Shown here: positions 43,127-52,171 of the stretch, piece by piece | Position numbering within the stretch: the first letter of the stretch is position 1 | How the letters are laid out: each line of letters starts with the position of its first letter | Position numbers and translations under genes: made by a program | Source: Sandaracinus amylolyticus | Lineage (GTDB): Bacteria; Myxococcota_A; Polyangia; Polyangiales; Sandaracinaceae | Assembly: GCF_000737325.1 (NCBI RefSeq) | Contig: NZ_CP011125.1 | Location: 7,254,001-7,318,000, forward strand | Length of the DNA stretch: 64,000 nucleotides | Reading direction: 5' to 3' | Notes under the pieces: model-generated | The model's input: the letters and a program-made list of their open reading frames with translations, nothing else | The model's database searches: none | Told to the model about the DNA's origin: nothing

Positions 43127-43569
43127 CGCGCTTCGAGGAGCTGGCGTGGGATCAGCTGTCGGCGCACGCGCTCTACGAAGCGCTCGCGCTGCGACAGCGC
43201 GTGTTCGTCGTGGAGCAGGACTGCGTGTACCTCGACGCCGACGGCAAGGATCGCATCGCGCGCCACCTCTTCGCGTGGGAAGGCGCGCAGCTCGTCGCGT
43301 ACGCGCGGCTCTTGCCCGAGGGCGCGCGCTTCGCGGAGCGATCGATCGGGCGCGTCGTGGTCGCGCCCGAGGCGCGCGGTCGCGGGCTCGCACGCACGCT
43401 GATGGAGCGCGCGATCGCGTCGATCCGCGAAGCGCACGGTCCGGTGCCGATCGCGCTCTCCGCGCAGGCGCACCTCGAGCGCTTCTACGCGAGCCTCGGC
43501 TTCGCGCGCACCAGCGCGGTGTACGACGAGGACGGGATTCCCCACGTCGACATGCGCAACGACGCGTGA
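43123..43569 (+). CDS. GNAT acetyltransferase, ElaA-like
   Basis: 148 residues from GTG at 43123, which overlaps the GST stop. The ElaA-type opening ALYEALALRQRVFVVEQDC is followed by the acetyl-CoA loop RVVVAPEARGRGLARTLM and HLERFYASLGF. It likely acetylates a small amine or protein N-terminus; the substrate is not predictable. The gene ends 11 nt before a strong hairpin. Confidence 0.88.
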   Translation: MTRFEELAWDQLSAHALYEALALRQRVFVVEQDCVYLDADGKDRIARHLFAWEGAQLVAYARLLPEGARFAERSIGRVVVAPEARGRGLARTLMERAIASIREAHGPVPIALSAQAHLERFYASLGFARTSAVYDEDGIPHVDMRNDA

Positions 43570-43580
43570 CGGAAAGAACG

Positions 43581-43612
43581 AACGCGCCGGGAGGTGGACC
43601 TCCCGGCGCGTT
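43581..43612 (+). terminator. Perfect 14-bp stem hairpin between convergent genes
   Basis: AACGCGCCGGGAGG (43581-43594) pairs perfectly with CCTCCCGGCGCGTT (43599-43612) around a 4-nt loop. No long T run follows on either strand. It lies between the ends of the GNAT gene and the zincin gene, so it probably serves both directions. Confidence 0.8.
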
Positions 43613-43637
43613 CTGGTGAGCTCACCCGCTCAGTGCT

Positions 43638-46600
43638 TCAGGGCTGCGCGCCGAAGCCGAGCTGCCAGGTGAGACGGCGGATCAGATCGATGTTGTCGAT
43701 GTAGCGGCGGAGCTCGGCGGCCGAGCCCGCGCCCGCGTCCGAGAGCGCCTGCGCGCGGAGCAGCATCGCCGCGCCGACGCCGGTCTCGCGCGTCGCGCCA
43801 CCCGGCACGCCGTCGGCGTCCACCGGGTAGCTCACCGCGACGTAGGTGAGACCGCTCTCGGGATCCAGGAACTCGATCACCGGCAGCGTCGGGTCGATCT
43901 CGACCTCCTCCGCGCCGCCGCGCACGAAGATGCGCGAGCGGTTGAGGAACGTCTGGTCGTAGGTCTGCGGGATGTACGCCATGCCGTAGACCGCCGAGTA
44001 CAGCTGGATCGAGAACGACGCGTTCGGGTCGACCGGCGTCGACGGCATCGTGCCGTTCTGCATCTCGAGCGGCGTCGGATAACGCAGCTCACCCGACACG
44101 TCGCGAGGCGCCACGACGGTCCAGTCCTCCGCGAGCACGCCCTCCATGAACGCCGTCAGCGAGGGGCCGAACGACGAGCCGAAGTTGATCTGGTACTGGC
44201 GGATGTCCGCGTCGGTATCGCGACCGAGGAAGTACGTCGTCGGATCGACGAGCACCTGGAGCGCGATGATCTTGTCGTAGAAGTAGCCGACGCGGTCGAG
44301 CTGATCGAACCAGTAGTAGCCCGCGTTGAAGTCCCACGTCGTCTCGATCGCGCGTCCGTCGAACGGGTCGACCTCGAGCGCGACCGTGTCGCCGAACGCC
44401 GCGGGGAGCAGCGCGGTCGAGCCGTCACCGCGCGTCGCCTGCGTGTACTCGCCGGGCTCCGGCGTCGTCACGACGCGCGTGAGCAGCTGGAAGCCCGCGC
44501 CGACCGCGAGCGTCCACGAGCCCATGCCGTCGGGGCGCGTCCAGAACGCGTCGTACCCCGCCGAGCCACCGAAGATGTCCTGGAAGACACCGCGGTAGAG
44601 CGCGTAGATCTGGTTCGCGCGCTGGAGCTTCTCGAAGTAGCGGCCGTGCACGCGCGAGGCGAGCGACTCGGGCGAGAAGCCCAGGCGGCCACGACGGAAG
44701 CTGTTGAAGATGTAGTAGTTCCAGTAGTTGTCGATGACGCTCTGGACCGACTCGTACGCGTCCGCGCCCTGATCGTAGCGCTGGCAGTCGGGGTTCAGGT
44801 CCGCCTGCTCGTCGGAGCAGAACATGTACGGGACGATCGGGCGGCCGTCGGGATCGACGAGCGGGTCGCGGATGCCCTGGAACGCCAGCGAGCTGTCGGG
44901 ACGAAGGCTCGTGTAGCGCACGTCCTCGCGCTGCTGCAGGCGCTCGACGCCGCCGACGATCTCCGGCCAGTCGGTGTACACGAACGCGCTCGGCTCACCG
45001 CCGGTGAACGACTCGAAGCGGAGCGGCACGGGCCAGCCCGCGCTCTGGATGAACGCGACCCACGCGACCTCGCCGGGCGTCGCGGCGTTCGAGAAGACCT
45101 CGACGAGATCGCCGTAGCCCATCTTCACGGCGGCCGAGTCGTAGTGGCTGATGCCGTGCGGATCGGTGACGACGAAGTTCACGCCGTAGTCCATCACGGT
45201 CGAGTACTGGTACTCGAGGATGCGGCCGTCGCGCTCCTGCGACGTCAGCGGGTCCCACGCGCGCGGCTCCATCGTGCCGTCGTCGCGGAGCTCCCAGTAG
45301 CGCGGGAGGTAGTTCAGCGCGTCGTAGCTGCCGCTGAAGTTGTGGCGCAGGCCGATGGTGTGGCCGACCTCGTGCGCGGTGACCGCGTCGAAGATCGGGT
45401 GGCGCAGCATCGCGCGCACGAGGTTGTAGTTCAGCTCGCCGTCCTCGCCGCGCAGCTGGTACTCCTCGCCGTACCAGACCATCGGACGGTTCTCGTCCGC
45501 CGCGCGGACGATCTCGCGCGCGAGGCCGAGCAGGCCCTCGTCGGCGAACTCGGCGCCGACGACGCAGTGGTCGTGCTGCATGCGCTCACGCGCACGCGCG
45601 AGCGCGCGCTGGTTGGCGAGGCTGCCACCGCGGAGCGGCGACACCTGCTCGAGCAGGCCCTCGGTGACCGGCAGCTCGGGGTCGATGCCGCCCGCCATGC
45701 GGACCTCGTCGGTCGTCATCATGCGCTCGATGTCGGTGCCGACGAGACGGCCGAGCGCCGCGTCACCACGGTCGACGCCGTCGCCGAACGCGCCCTGCTG
45801 GTGCAGGCGGCGTTCCGCGTTCTCCATCGCCTCGATGAATTCCGCGGGGCTCGAGGGCGCGCGCGACGCGGGACGGCCGCTCTGCGCCCACGAGAAGTCC
45901 ATCGCCTCGTTGATGTCGTGCGCGTCGAGACCGTCGATCTCGATCACGTGGTCGTGCGCGGTGCGGCCGGTGAGCTCCGAGCCGGGCGCCTCCTGGCGCT
46001 CGATCCACGCCTGCACCTGCGCGCCCGCCGTGACGTCCGACTCGTCGAGGTCGCCGTTGATCACCGCGATGATGTCGCGCGCGAACGTGGTCAGCGTCTC
46101 CATGGCCGCGCCGTAGATGAACGCGTTGCCCATGATGATCTCGCCGGTCAGCGGATCCGCCGACGACGGGCCGTAGCCGAGCGGGCTCGAGAGGTGCGCG
46201 TCGCTGACCCAGCCGATCATCGAGTAACGGAGGTCGCCGGGGCGCGGCGACGTGCCGGGCGCGCCGCACGCCGCGTGATCGGTGTCCGCCACGGGGTTGT
46301 GGCAGAGCACGAACATCTGCTGGTGGTCCTCGCGCATGCGCTCGCCCGCGCACGCGCCGGAGTCGCCGCCGTTCTCACGGCACTCGACCTCGCGGAGGCT
46401 CGCGACGGTGTCGCGGAACGCGCGGTTCCACTCGTCCGAGAGGTGCTGCGCGTCCGGCACGAGGTCCGCCGGGAAGTTCGAGCTGAGGTAGTACGCGATC
46501 GGGCGCACCTGGCGCTCGCGGTACGGGATCGTGCACGCGCCGCGCAGCGAGCCGGTCGCGGTGTCGATCGAGCGCATCGCGCGCGCGAGATCGAGATCGC

Positions 46601-47669
46601 ACACCGAGCCGCCGCCGCCGCACTGGTCGTCCGCGCTGCAGCCCACGAGCGTGCCGTCCGCGTTGCGGCGGTGGCTCTGCTGCCAGAGGTTGTGGCGGTT
46701 CGCGAAGCGGAAGCGGGCCGGCTCGACCACGCCGTAGTGCGCGTCGTAGCCGGCGCGCTCGGTCACGAAGTAGCCGAAGCGCTCCATGCGGTCGCCCGTG
46801 TAGAGCTGCGGCTCGTAGTCGCGATCCTCGTGATCGACGCGGAGGAACGAGTTGCGCACGGTGACCTCACCGGGCGCGCAGTCGAGGTGCCCCTGATAGA
46901 GCATGTAGCAGGAGGGCACCGGGCCGAGGCCCTCGATCTCGACCGTCGTGGGACGGACGAACATCTTGTTGACGATGTCGATGTACTGGACGGGCTGCTC
47001 GCCATCGACCCACGTGCGCGTGAGGACGTTCTCCCACGTGCCGTCCGCCTGACGCGCCTCGAAGCGGGGCGCGTGCGGGTGCGAGGGATCCTCGACGTAG
47101 TAGGCAGCCGGCTCGGTCTCGATGCCGTCGAAGACGCGCGCGAGGACGAGGAAGCTGTTGTCGGTGATCAGGTTCTCCGACCAGTCGACGCGGATGTAAT
47201 CGCGCTGGTACCAGGGGCGGTCGGTGCTGTTCTCGGTGAGGATGTTGAGCTCCTCGCCGGTCACCGGGTTGTACGCGCGGCGGATGTCGAAGTGGGACTC
47301 GATGCGGTACATCGCGACGGGCGCACCGGTCTCCGTCGCGTCGCCCGAGATGCCGTTGGTCTCGCTGCCCGCGATGTACTCGTACGCGCGGCGCGCGACC
47401 AGGAACTCTTCCTGGACCTCCCAGCGGATGCGCTCGAGCTCGCCCTGCTCGCCGACGAACGTGTAGCCAGCGGAGTACGGCGAATCGATCACCGTCTGCT
47501 GGTAGTACCATTCGCTGTCCTCGAGCACGCTGCGATGCAGTGCGCCCGGCTGGACCTGATTGATGGGGTCGCGGCCCTCTGCGCAGCCCGCCACGGTCGC
47601 GCCTGACAGCGCGCTGATGGCGAGCAGGGCGAGTGCCTGAGCTCGGTGCAAGGTGCGGGACATCGACAT
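43638..47669 (-). CDS. Giant zinc metalloprotease lipoprotein
   Basis: 1343 residues. Signal peptide with lipobox ATVAGC (C29), so an outer-surface lipoprotein is expected. The zincin motif HEVGHTIGLRH (H766, E767, H770, H776) is followed further on by STVMDYG, a Met-turn-like segment (metzincin-type pattern). The long N-terminal part (about 30-700) has mixed beta character with several Cys pairs. The C-terminal 500 residues have no recognised domain. It is probably a secreted endopeptidase used in predation or surface processing (inference). AAGGAG lies 3 nt before ATG 47669 and 9 nt before ATG 47663; either may be used. Confidence 0.85.
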   Translation of the reverse strand: MSMSRTLHRAQALALLAISALSGATVAGCAEGRDPINQVQPGALHRSVLEDSEWYYQQTVIDSPYSAGYTFVGEQGELERIRWEVQEEFLVARRAYEYIAGSETNGISGDATETGAPVAMYRIESHFDIRRAYNPVTGEELNILTENSTDRPWYQRDYIRVDWSENLITDNSFLVLARVFDGIETEPAAYYVEDPSHPHAPRFEARQADGTWENVLTRTWVDGEQPVQYIDIVNKMFVRPTTVEIEGLGPVPSCYMLYQGHLDCAPGEVTVRNSFLRVDHEDRDYEPQLYTGDRMERFGYFVTERAGYDAHYGVVEPARFRFANRHNLWQQSHRRNADGTLVGCSADDQCGGGGSVCDLDLARAMRSIDTATGSLRGACTIPYRERQVRPIAYYLSSNFPADLVPDAQHLSDEWNRAFRDTVASLREVECRENGGDSGACAGERMREDHQQMFVLCHNPVADTDHAACGAPGTSPRPGDLRYSMIGWVSDAHLSSPLGYGPSSADPLTGEIIMGNAFIYGAAMETLTTFARDIIAVINGDLDESDVTAGAQVQAWIERQEAPGSELTGRTAHDHVIEIDGLDAHDINEAMDFSWAQSGRPASRAPSSPAEFIEAMENAERRLHQQGAFGDGVDRGDAALGRLVGTDIERMMTTDEVRMAGGIDPELPVTEGLLEQVSPLRGGSLANQRALARARERMQHDHCVVGAEFADEGLLGLAREIVRAADENRPMVWYGEEYQLRGEDGELNYNLVRAMLRHPIFDAVTAHEVGHTIGLRHNFSGSYDALNYLPRYWELRDDGTMEPRAWDPLTSQERDGRILEYQYSTVMDYGVNFVVTDPHGISHYDSAAVKMGYGDLVEVFSNAATPGEVAWVAFIQSAGWPVPLRFESFTGGEPSAFVYTDWPEIVGGVERLQQREDVRYTSLRPDSSLAFQGIRDPLVDPDGRPIVPYMFCSDEQADLNPDCQRYDQGADAYESVQSVIDNYWNYYIFNSFRRGRLGFSPESLASRVHGRYFEKLQRANQIYALYRGVFQDIFGGSAGYDAFWTRPDGMGSWTLAVGAGFQLLTRVVTTPEPGEYTQATRGDGSTALLPAAFGDTVALEVDPFDGRAIETTWDFNAGYYWFDQLDRVGYFYDKIIALQVLVDPTTYFLGRDTDADIRQYQINFGSSFGPSLTAFMEGVLAEDWTVVAPRDVSGELRYPTPLEMQNGTMPSTPVDPNASFSIQLYSAVYGMAYIPQTYDQTFLNRSRIFVRGGAEEVEIDPTLPVIEFLDPESGLTYVAVSYPVDADGVPGGATRETGVGAAMLLRAQALSDAGAGSAAELRRYIDNIDLIRRLTWQLGFGAQP

Positions 47670-47944
47670 CGACTCCTTCGGCCGCGGGCATCTTCGAAGC
47701 GGCGGCGGGCCCGCTCCGCAAGAAGCGTGCTCACGTCGTCGTCGCGGCAATTGCCGGATCAGCGCGTGTGCGAGCGAGCGAGACGTCGAGTCGCGTCGTT
47801 AGCGCGTTGACGATCGATCGTTACGAACGCGCTCGAACGAGCGACCGCGCGCGGTCGGAATGCACGCGTCTCCCGCGAACGCGCATTTCTCTGCGTGGCA
47901 CATGGGTTGCGATGCGGCGCGCCCTCGTTGCCCGGAGCACCGAC

Positions 47945-49228
47945 GTGAAGCGTTTCGTATCTCCTCTGCGGTTCTTCCTCCTCTGCGCTGCGCTCCTGAC
48001 GCCAGCGCTCGCCGCGAGCGCGCAGGACTCGAGCGGAGAGGGCGAAGGTGAGAGTGAACTCACGAGCTCCGCACCTGCCGAGGCAGCGACGGAAGGAGAA
48101 GAGTCCGTCGCGGCGACGACGGCCGCGGAGAGCGAGTCGGCGACGACTCCGACCGTCGAAGAAGATCTCGCGGCCGAAGCGGCGGCGAGCGCCGAGCCCG
48201 CGCAGGAAGAAGCGGCCGCTCAGGAAGAGGCCGCCGCGCCCGCGCCGGAGCCTTCGCCGTTCCGCGGCTCGCTCTTCTCGTGGCAGCACGGGCTCAACGT
48301 CAACACGTTCGTTCCCGACGCACAGCTCACGCAGAACCCGCGCTACTACTGGTCGTTCTTCCTCCAGCCTCGCTATTACCTCGATCGTCAGAACTTCCTC
48401 GTGCTCTCGCTCGGTCTGTCGGTTGAATTCACCGACAGCGACATCGCGACGACCGAGCGCGAACCGCAGTTCAGCGACGTCGTGCTCGAGTGGCGTCACA
48501 TCGAGCAGTGGGAAGGGTTCGTGTTCATCCCGTCGGTCCGCCTCGCGGCGCCGACCTCGCTCGCGAGCATCGCGGCGGACCGCATCGTCAACACCGGTGT
48601 CGGCCTCACCGTCGTCCGCGTGTTCCCCGAGCTCGCGAGCTTCACGGTCGCCGTGACCGGCGGATACCGGCACTGGTTCGCGACGACCAACGTGCCGACC
48701 GCGAACTTCTCGACGGGATATCAGTGCTCGACGACCGACCGGTTCGGGGGAGCCAGCGACGACTGCGATCAGGTCAGCGGCCTCACGACGGAGCGCGATC
48801 GTCTGTTCGCCGCGCTGACGCTGACCGTGATGCCGATCCCCGGGCTCACGATCCTCACGCAGTACGCCGGCCTTTGGATGTACGGGCACGAGCTGGTCGA
48901 CGTCCCGGGCATCGAGTCGTTCAACACGACGCACTGGCGCAACGCCCACTATTGGACGCTCGCGGTAGGCTACGACGTGCTGCCCTGGCTCAACTTGCAG
49001 GTCGGCTATCAGGGCTCGCCCGGCTTCACGCCTTGGCTCAATCAGTCCGCGCAGATCCAGCACCCGTTCTATTACTTCGACGACAGCGAGGTCTATCTCT
49101 CGGCGACCGTCGCGCTCGACGTGATGGTCGACGAGTTCATCGGCGAGGACGAAGGCGAGGTCTCGCCCGAGCAGCTGCAGCGCCGCCGTCAGGGTCTCGC
49201 GTCGCGCGGTGCGATGATCGGCTTCTGA
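47945..49228 (+). CDS. Outer-membrane beta-barrel-like exported protein
   Basis: 427 residues from GTG at 47945, favoured by GGAG 7 nt upstream; an ATG at 47912 is possible. Signal peptide FFLLCAALLTPALAASA, then about 90 residues of acidic Glu/Ala-rich low complexity, then about 310 residues of amphipathic strands with many Tyr/Trp (YYWSFFLQPRYYL, HWRNAHYWTLAVGYD), typical of an outer-membrane barrel. Two cysteines (YQCSTTD...DDC) may form a loop disulfide. Divergent from the zincin lipoprotein across 275 bp that hold no gene and no obvious promoter box. Function unknown. Confidence 0.8.
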   Translation: MKRFVSPLRFFLLCAALLTPALAASAQDSSGEGEGESELTSSAPAEAATEGEESVAATTAAESESATTPTVEEDLAAEAAASAEPAQEEAAAQEEAAAPAPEPSPFRGSLFSWQHGLNVNTFVPDAQLTQNPRYYWSFFLQPRYYLDRQNFLVLSLGLSVEFTDSDIATTEREPQFSDVVLEWRHIEQWEGFVFIPSVRLAAPTSLASIAADRIVNTGVGLTVVRVFPELASFTVAVTGGYRHWFATTNVPTANFSTGYQCSTTDRFGGASDDCDQVSGLTTERDRLFAALTLTVMPIPGLTILTQYAGLWMYGHELVDVPGIESFNTTHWRNAHYWTLAVGYDVLPWLNLQVGYQGSPGFTPWLNQSAQIQHPFYYFDDSEVYLSATVALDVMVDEFIGEDEGEVSPEQLQRRRQGLASRGAMIGF

Positions 49229-49247
49229 TCACCGAGCTCGAAATGCG

Positions 49248-49290
49248 AACGGGCCGCGCTCTCGAGAGGAGCGCGGCCCGTTTCGTTTTC
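49248..49290 (+). terminator. Intrinsic terminator, 14-bp stem plus T-rich tail
   Basis: AACGGGCCGCGCTC (49248-49261) pairs perfectly with GAGCGCGGCCCGTT (49269-49282), loop of 7 nt, followed by TCGTTTTC. It lies 20 nt after the outer-membrane protein stop and also covers the end of the convergent citrate synthase gene. Confidence 0.88.
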
Positions 49291-50389
49291 ACGCCGGCAC
49301 CGGGCCCACGTAGCGCGACGCAGGACGAATGAGACGTCCCGTGCGCCGCTGCTCCGCGACGTGCGCGCACCACCCCGCGACACGACCGATCGCGAACGTC
49401 GGCGAGAACGCGCGTCGATCGAGGCCAACCGCGTCGAGGATCACCGCCGTGTAGAACTCGACGTTCGCGCGCAGCGCGCGATCGGGCCGTCGCGCCGCGA
49501 GCCGCGCCTCCGCTTCCTTCTCGACCGCGCGCGCGAGCGCGAGCCGGCCCTTCGCGACCCCTGCGCGCTCGAGCTGCTCGATGCCCGCCTCGAGCACCGC
49601 GGCGCGCGGATCGCGCACGCGATAGATGCGGTGCCCCATGCCCATGATGCGACGGCCGGCATCGAGCTCCGCGTCGACCCACGCACCGGCGCGCTCGGGC
49701 GCGCCCACCGCGTCGAGCATGTCGAGCACCGGGCCCGGCGCGCCTCCGTGCAGCGGGCCCTTGAGCGCGCCGATCGCCGCGGTGATCGCGGACACGTCGT
49801 CGGAGCCCGTCGACGCGACCACGCGCGCCGCGAACGTCGACGCGTTCATGCCGTGATCGATCACGGTCACGAGGTAGCGATCGAGCGCGGCCGCGCGCGC
49901 GGGGTCGGGCGCCTCGCCCTGCACCATCCGCAGCACGTCGGACGCGTGCCAGCGCGACGCGTCCGGCGCGACGAGCGCCTCCCCGCGCTGCGTGCGTTGC
50001 CACGCGGCCGCCGCGACCGCGACGCTCGCGGTGAGCACGATCGCGCGCTCGAGCTCCGTCGCGCTCTCGGGGACCGCCGTCCGCGCGACCAGCGCGCGCA
50101 ACGCGTCCATGCCGTCGGCGTGGCGCAGCGCGGGATCGCGCGGATCGATCGCCGCGAACGCGCGCGCCCGCGCCTGCCCGAGCTGCGCGCGCACGCCGGC
50201 CGCATCGTCGGGGAACACGCCGGTCCAGAGCTGCCACGCCGCTTCCTCGAACGAGCGCGCGCCCGCCAGCGCCTCGACACGATGCCCGCGGATCCACAGC
50301 TCACCCGCCTGACCGTCGACGTGCGAGAGCTCGGTCTCCGCGACCACGACGCCCTCGAGCCCGCTCGCGATCCGTGCACCTTCGGTCAT
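49289..50389 (-). CDS. Citrate synthase, CitA-like
   Basis: 366 residues. Catalytic His segments DHGMNASTF and GPLHGG, GMGHRIYRVRDPRA, and NVEFYTAVILD, ending AGWCAHVAEQRRTGRLIRPASRYVGP. The usual catalytic Asp of NVD is Glu here (NVE), as in mycobacterial CitA-type enzymes from memory. It condenses acetyl-CoA, or possibly propionyl-CoA, with oxaloacetate. GGAGGAG 4 nt before the ATG. Divergent from the HTH-citrate synthase fusion across only 53 bp. Confidence 0.9.
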   Translation of the reverse strand: MTEGARIASGLEGVVVAETELSHVDGQAGELWIRGHRVEALAGARSFEEAAWQLWTGVFPDDAAGVRAQLGQARARAFAAIDPRDPALRHADGMDALRALVARTAVPESATELERAIVLTASVAVAAAAWQRTQRGEALVAPDASRWHASDVLRMVQGEAPDPARAAALDRYLVTVIDHGMNASTFAARVVASTGSDDVSAITAAIGALKGPLHGGAPGPVLDMLDAVGAPERAGAWVDAELDAGRRIMGMGHRIYRVRDPRAAVLEAGIEQLERAGVAKGRLALARAVEKEAEARLAARRPDRALRANVEFYTAVILDAVGLDRRAFSPTFAIGRVAGWCAHVAEQRRTGRLIRPASRYVGPVPA

Positions 50390-50431
50390 CACGCTCCTCC
50401 TTCGCCTCGACCCGACGCGCGAGACGTGAGA

Positions 50432-50480
50432 AACGTTGATGCATGGCAAACGTTGATCAACGTGGATCCACTGATCAACA
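50432..50480. promoter_or_regulatory. Palindromic operator-like repeats at the citrate synthase divergon
   Basis: AACGTTGAT at 50432 is repeated inside a perfect 14-bp palindrome ACGTTGATCAACGT (50450-50463), and a third related TGATCAAC follows at 50472. The palindrome overlaps the first codons of the HTH-citrate synthase gene and lies about 60 bp from the other gene's start. This is suited to repression by the HTH protein itself (inference). Confidence 0.65.
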
Positions 50481-51723
50481 TGATGCATTCGACGCTCACG
50501 CCTGGGTCACCGCCGACGAGGCGTGCGGGATGCTCGGCATCAAGCGGGGGACGCTCTATGCGTACGCGAGCCGTGGGCTGGTGCGCAGCGCGCCCGGCGA
50601 AGGACGCGAGCGGCGCTATCGCCGCGACGATCTCGAGCGGCTGCGCGCGCGCAGCCAGGCGCGAGCGGGCCACGCCGCAGTCGCCTCGGGCGCGCTGAGG
50701 TGGGGCGAGCCGGTCCTCGACACCGCGATCTCGGGCATCGGCGACGACGGGCCGCACTATCGCGGTCGCAGCGCGGTGGAGCTCGCGCGCAGCGGCGCGC
50801 GCTTCGAGGTCGTCGCGGAGTGGCTCTGGGCGGGACGCTGGGACGACGACGTTCGTTTCGAGGCGCGGGATCTCGGGATCGACGTGCGGCGCGCGGCGCG
50901 CCTCGTCGCGCAGGGCGCGCACCCGCTCGATCGACTGCTCGCGGGCGTCGCGCTGATCGGCGCGGCGGAGCGCGGCTCGCGCTTCGATCCCGGCGGCGAG
51001 GGCACGCTCGTGCGCGCGCGATCGCTGGTGCGGCGTCTCGCGGCGCTGCTCGCGCTCGCGCCGGGCGAGGAGGACCGCGTCGACGAAGCGCTCGCCGCGC
51101 CGACGATCGCGCACGCGGTCGCGATCGGGCTCGGGCTCCGCGCGACGAAGCGCGCCGCGTCGGCGATCGATCGTGCGCTCGTGGTGATGGCCGATCACGA
51201 GCTCAACGCGAGCACCTTCACCGCGCGCGTCGCGGCCGGCGCGGGCGCGGATCTCCACGCGTGCGTGCTCGCCGCGCTCGCGACGCTCACCGGGCCGACG
51301 CACGGCGGAAGCTGCGATCGCATGGAGGCGCTGCTCGCCGAGGCGCGCGAGCCGGAGGACGCAGCACGCATCCTCGCGGATCGGCGGCGCCGGGGCGATG
51401 CGCTGCCGGGGTTCGGGCATCCGCTCTACCCGTCGGGCGATCCGCGCACACCGCCGCTGCTCGAGGCGGCGGAGGAGCTCGCGCCGCGCAGCGTCGTGCT
51501 GCGCAAGGTGCGCGCGTTCACGAGCGCGATGTCGCTCGCGGGCGGAGAGCCGCCGACGGTCGACGCCGCGCTCGTCGCGGTCGCGGGCGCGCTCGGCGCG
51601 GGACCGGGCTCGGCCGCGGCGCTGATGGCGATCGGGCGCGCGGCAGGATGGATCGCCCACGCGATCGAGCAGCGCGAGGCGGGGTTCCAGCTGCGCCCCC
51701 GAGCGCGATACGTCTCGCGCTGA
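50443..51723 (+). CDS. DNA-binding HTH domain fused to citrate-synthase-like domain
   Basis: 426 residues. Residues about 20-75 form a MerR/excisionase-type helix-turn-helix (WVTADEACGMLGIKRGTLYAYASRGLVR...RRYRRDDLERL). The rest is a citrate-synthase fold with DHELNASTF and GPTHGG retained. GHRVY reads GHPLY and the catalytic-Asp region is TVDAALV, so activity is doubtful. It may be a metabolite-sensing regulator using the enzyme fold to read citrate, acyl-CoA or oxaloacetate. Divergent from the CitA-like gene with palindromes between them. No other in-frame start is close. Confidence 0.88.
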   Translation: MANVDQRGSTDQHDAFDAHAWVTADEACGMLGIKRGTLYAYASRGLVRSAPGEGRERRYRRDDLERLRARSQARAGHAAVASGALRWGEPVLDTAISGIGDDGPHYRGRSAVELARSGARFEVVAEWLWAGRWDDDVRFEARDLGIDVRRAARLVAQGAHPLDRLLAGVALIGAAERGSRFDPGGEGTLVRARSLVRRLAALLALAPGEEDRVDEALAAPTIAHAVAIGLGLRATKRAASAIDRALVVMADHELNASTFTARVAAGAGADLHACVLAALATLTGPTHGGSCDRMEALLAEAREPEDAARILADRRRRGDALPGFGHPLYPSGDPRTPPLLEAAEELAPRSVVLRKVRAFTSAMSLAGGEPPTVDAALVAVAGALGAGPGSAAALMAIGRAAGWIAHAIEQREAGFQLRPRARYVSR

Positions 51724-51762
51724 CTGGCCTGGGGGCGACGCGCGGGGTAGCGTCCGGGCCTC

Positions 51763-52071
51763 ATGCGCGGGAACGCGTCGTCGTTGAACGGTCGTCAGGC
51801 ACGTCATCTCCGGGCGCTCGCCCATCATCTCGACCCCGTCGTGCAGGTCGGGAAGGAGGGCGTGTCCGACGCCGTCGTGCGCGCCGCGTGGCAAGCGCTG
51901 CACGATCACGAGCTCATCAAGGTGAAGCTGCCGCAGCTCGAGAAGGACGAGCGACGCGAGATGGCGCAGCACCTGCGCCGCGCGCTCTCCGCGCAGATCG
52001 TCGACGAGATCGGGCGCGTGCTCGTGCTCTACCGGCGCCATCCGGAGCGGCCGAAGATCAAGCTGCCCTGA
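51763..52071 (+). CDS. yhbY: YhbY-family RNA-binding protein (CRM domain)
   Basis: 102 residues, single CRM domain: LNGRQARHLRALAHHLDPVVQVGKEG with the GXXG loop (GKEG), VRAAWQALHDHELIKVKL, and a C-terminal GRVLVLYRRHPERPKI. YhbY binds pre-50S ribosomal particles. It lies 39 nt downstream of the HTH-citrate synthase gene on the same strand. Confidence 0.9.
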   Translation: MRGNASSLNGRQARHLRALAHHLDPVVQVGKEGVSDAVVRAAWQALHDHELIKVKLPQLEKDERREMAQHLRRALSAQIVDEIGRVLVLYRRHPERPKIKLP

Positions 52072-52171
52072 TCGCGACGTTCCTCCGATCGCGGCGAGCG
52101 GCCCCGTCCGATCGTCGAGGGGAGCTTCCCGGACACTGGGCGGCGCCGGCATCCGGCAGGCTGGCCGCCCT

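Noticed and set aside
44646-47606. Plus-strand open frame of 986 codons opposite the zincin gene
   Set aside because: Antisense shadow; the minus-strand frame has a signal peptide, lipobox and HEXXHXXGXXH.
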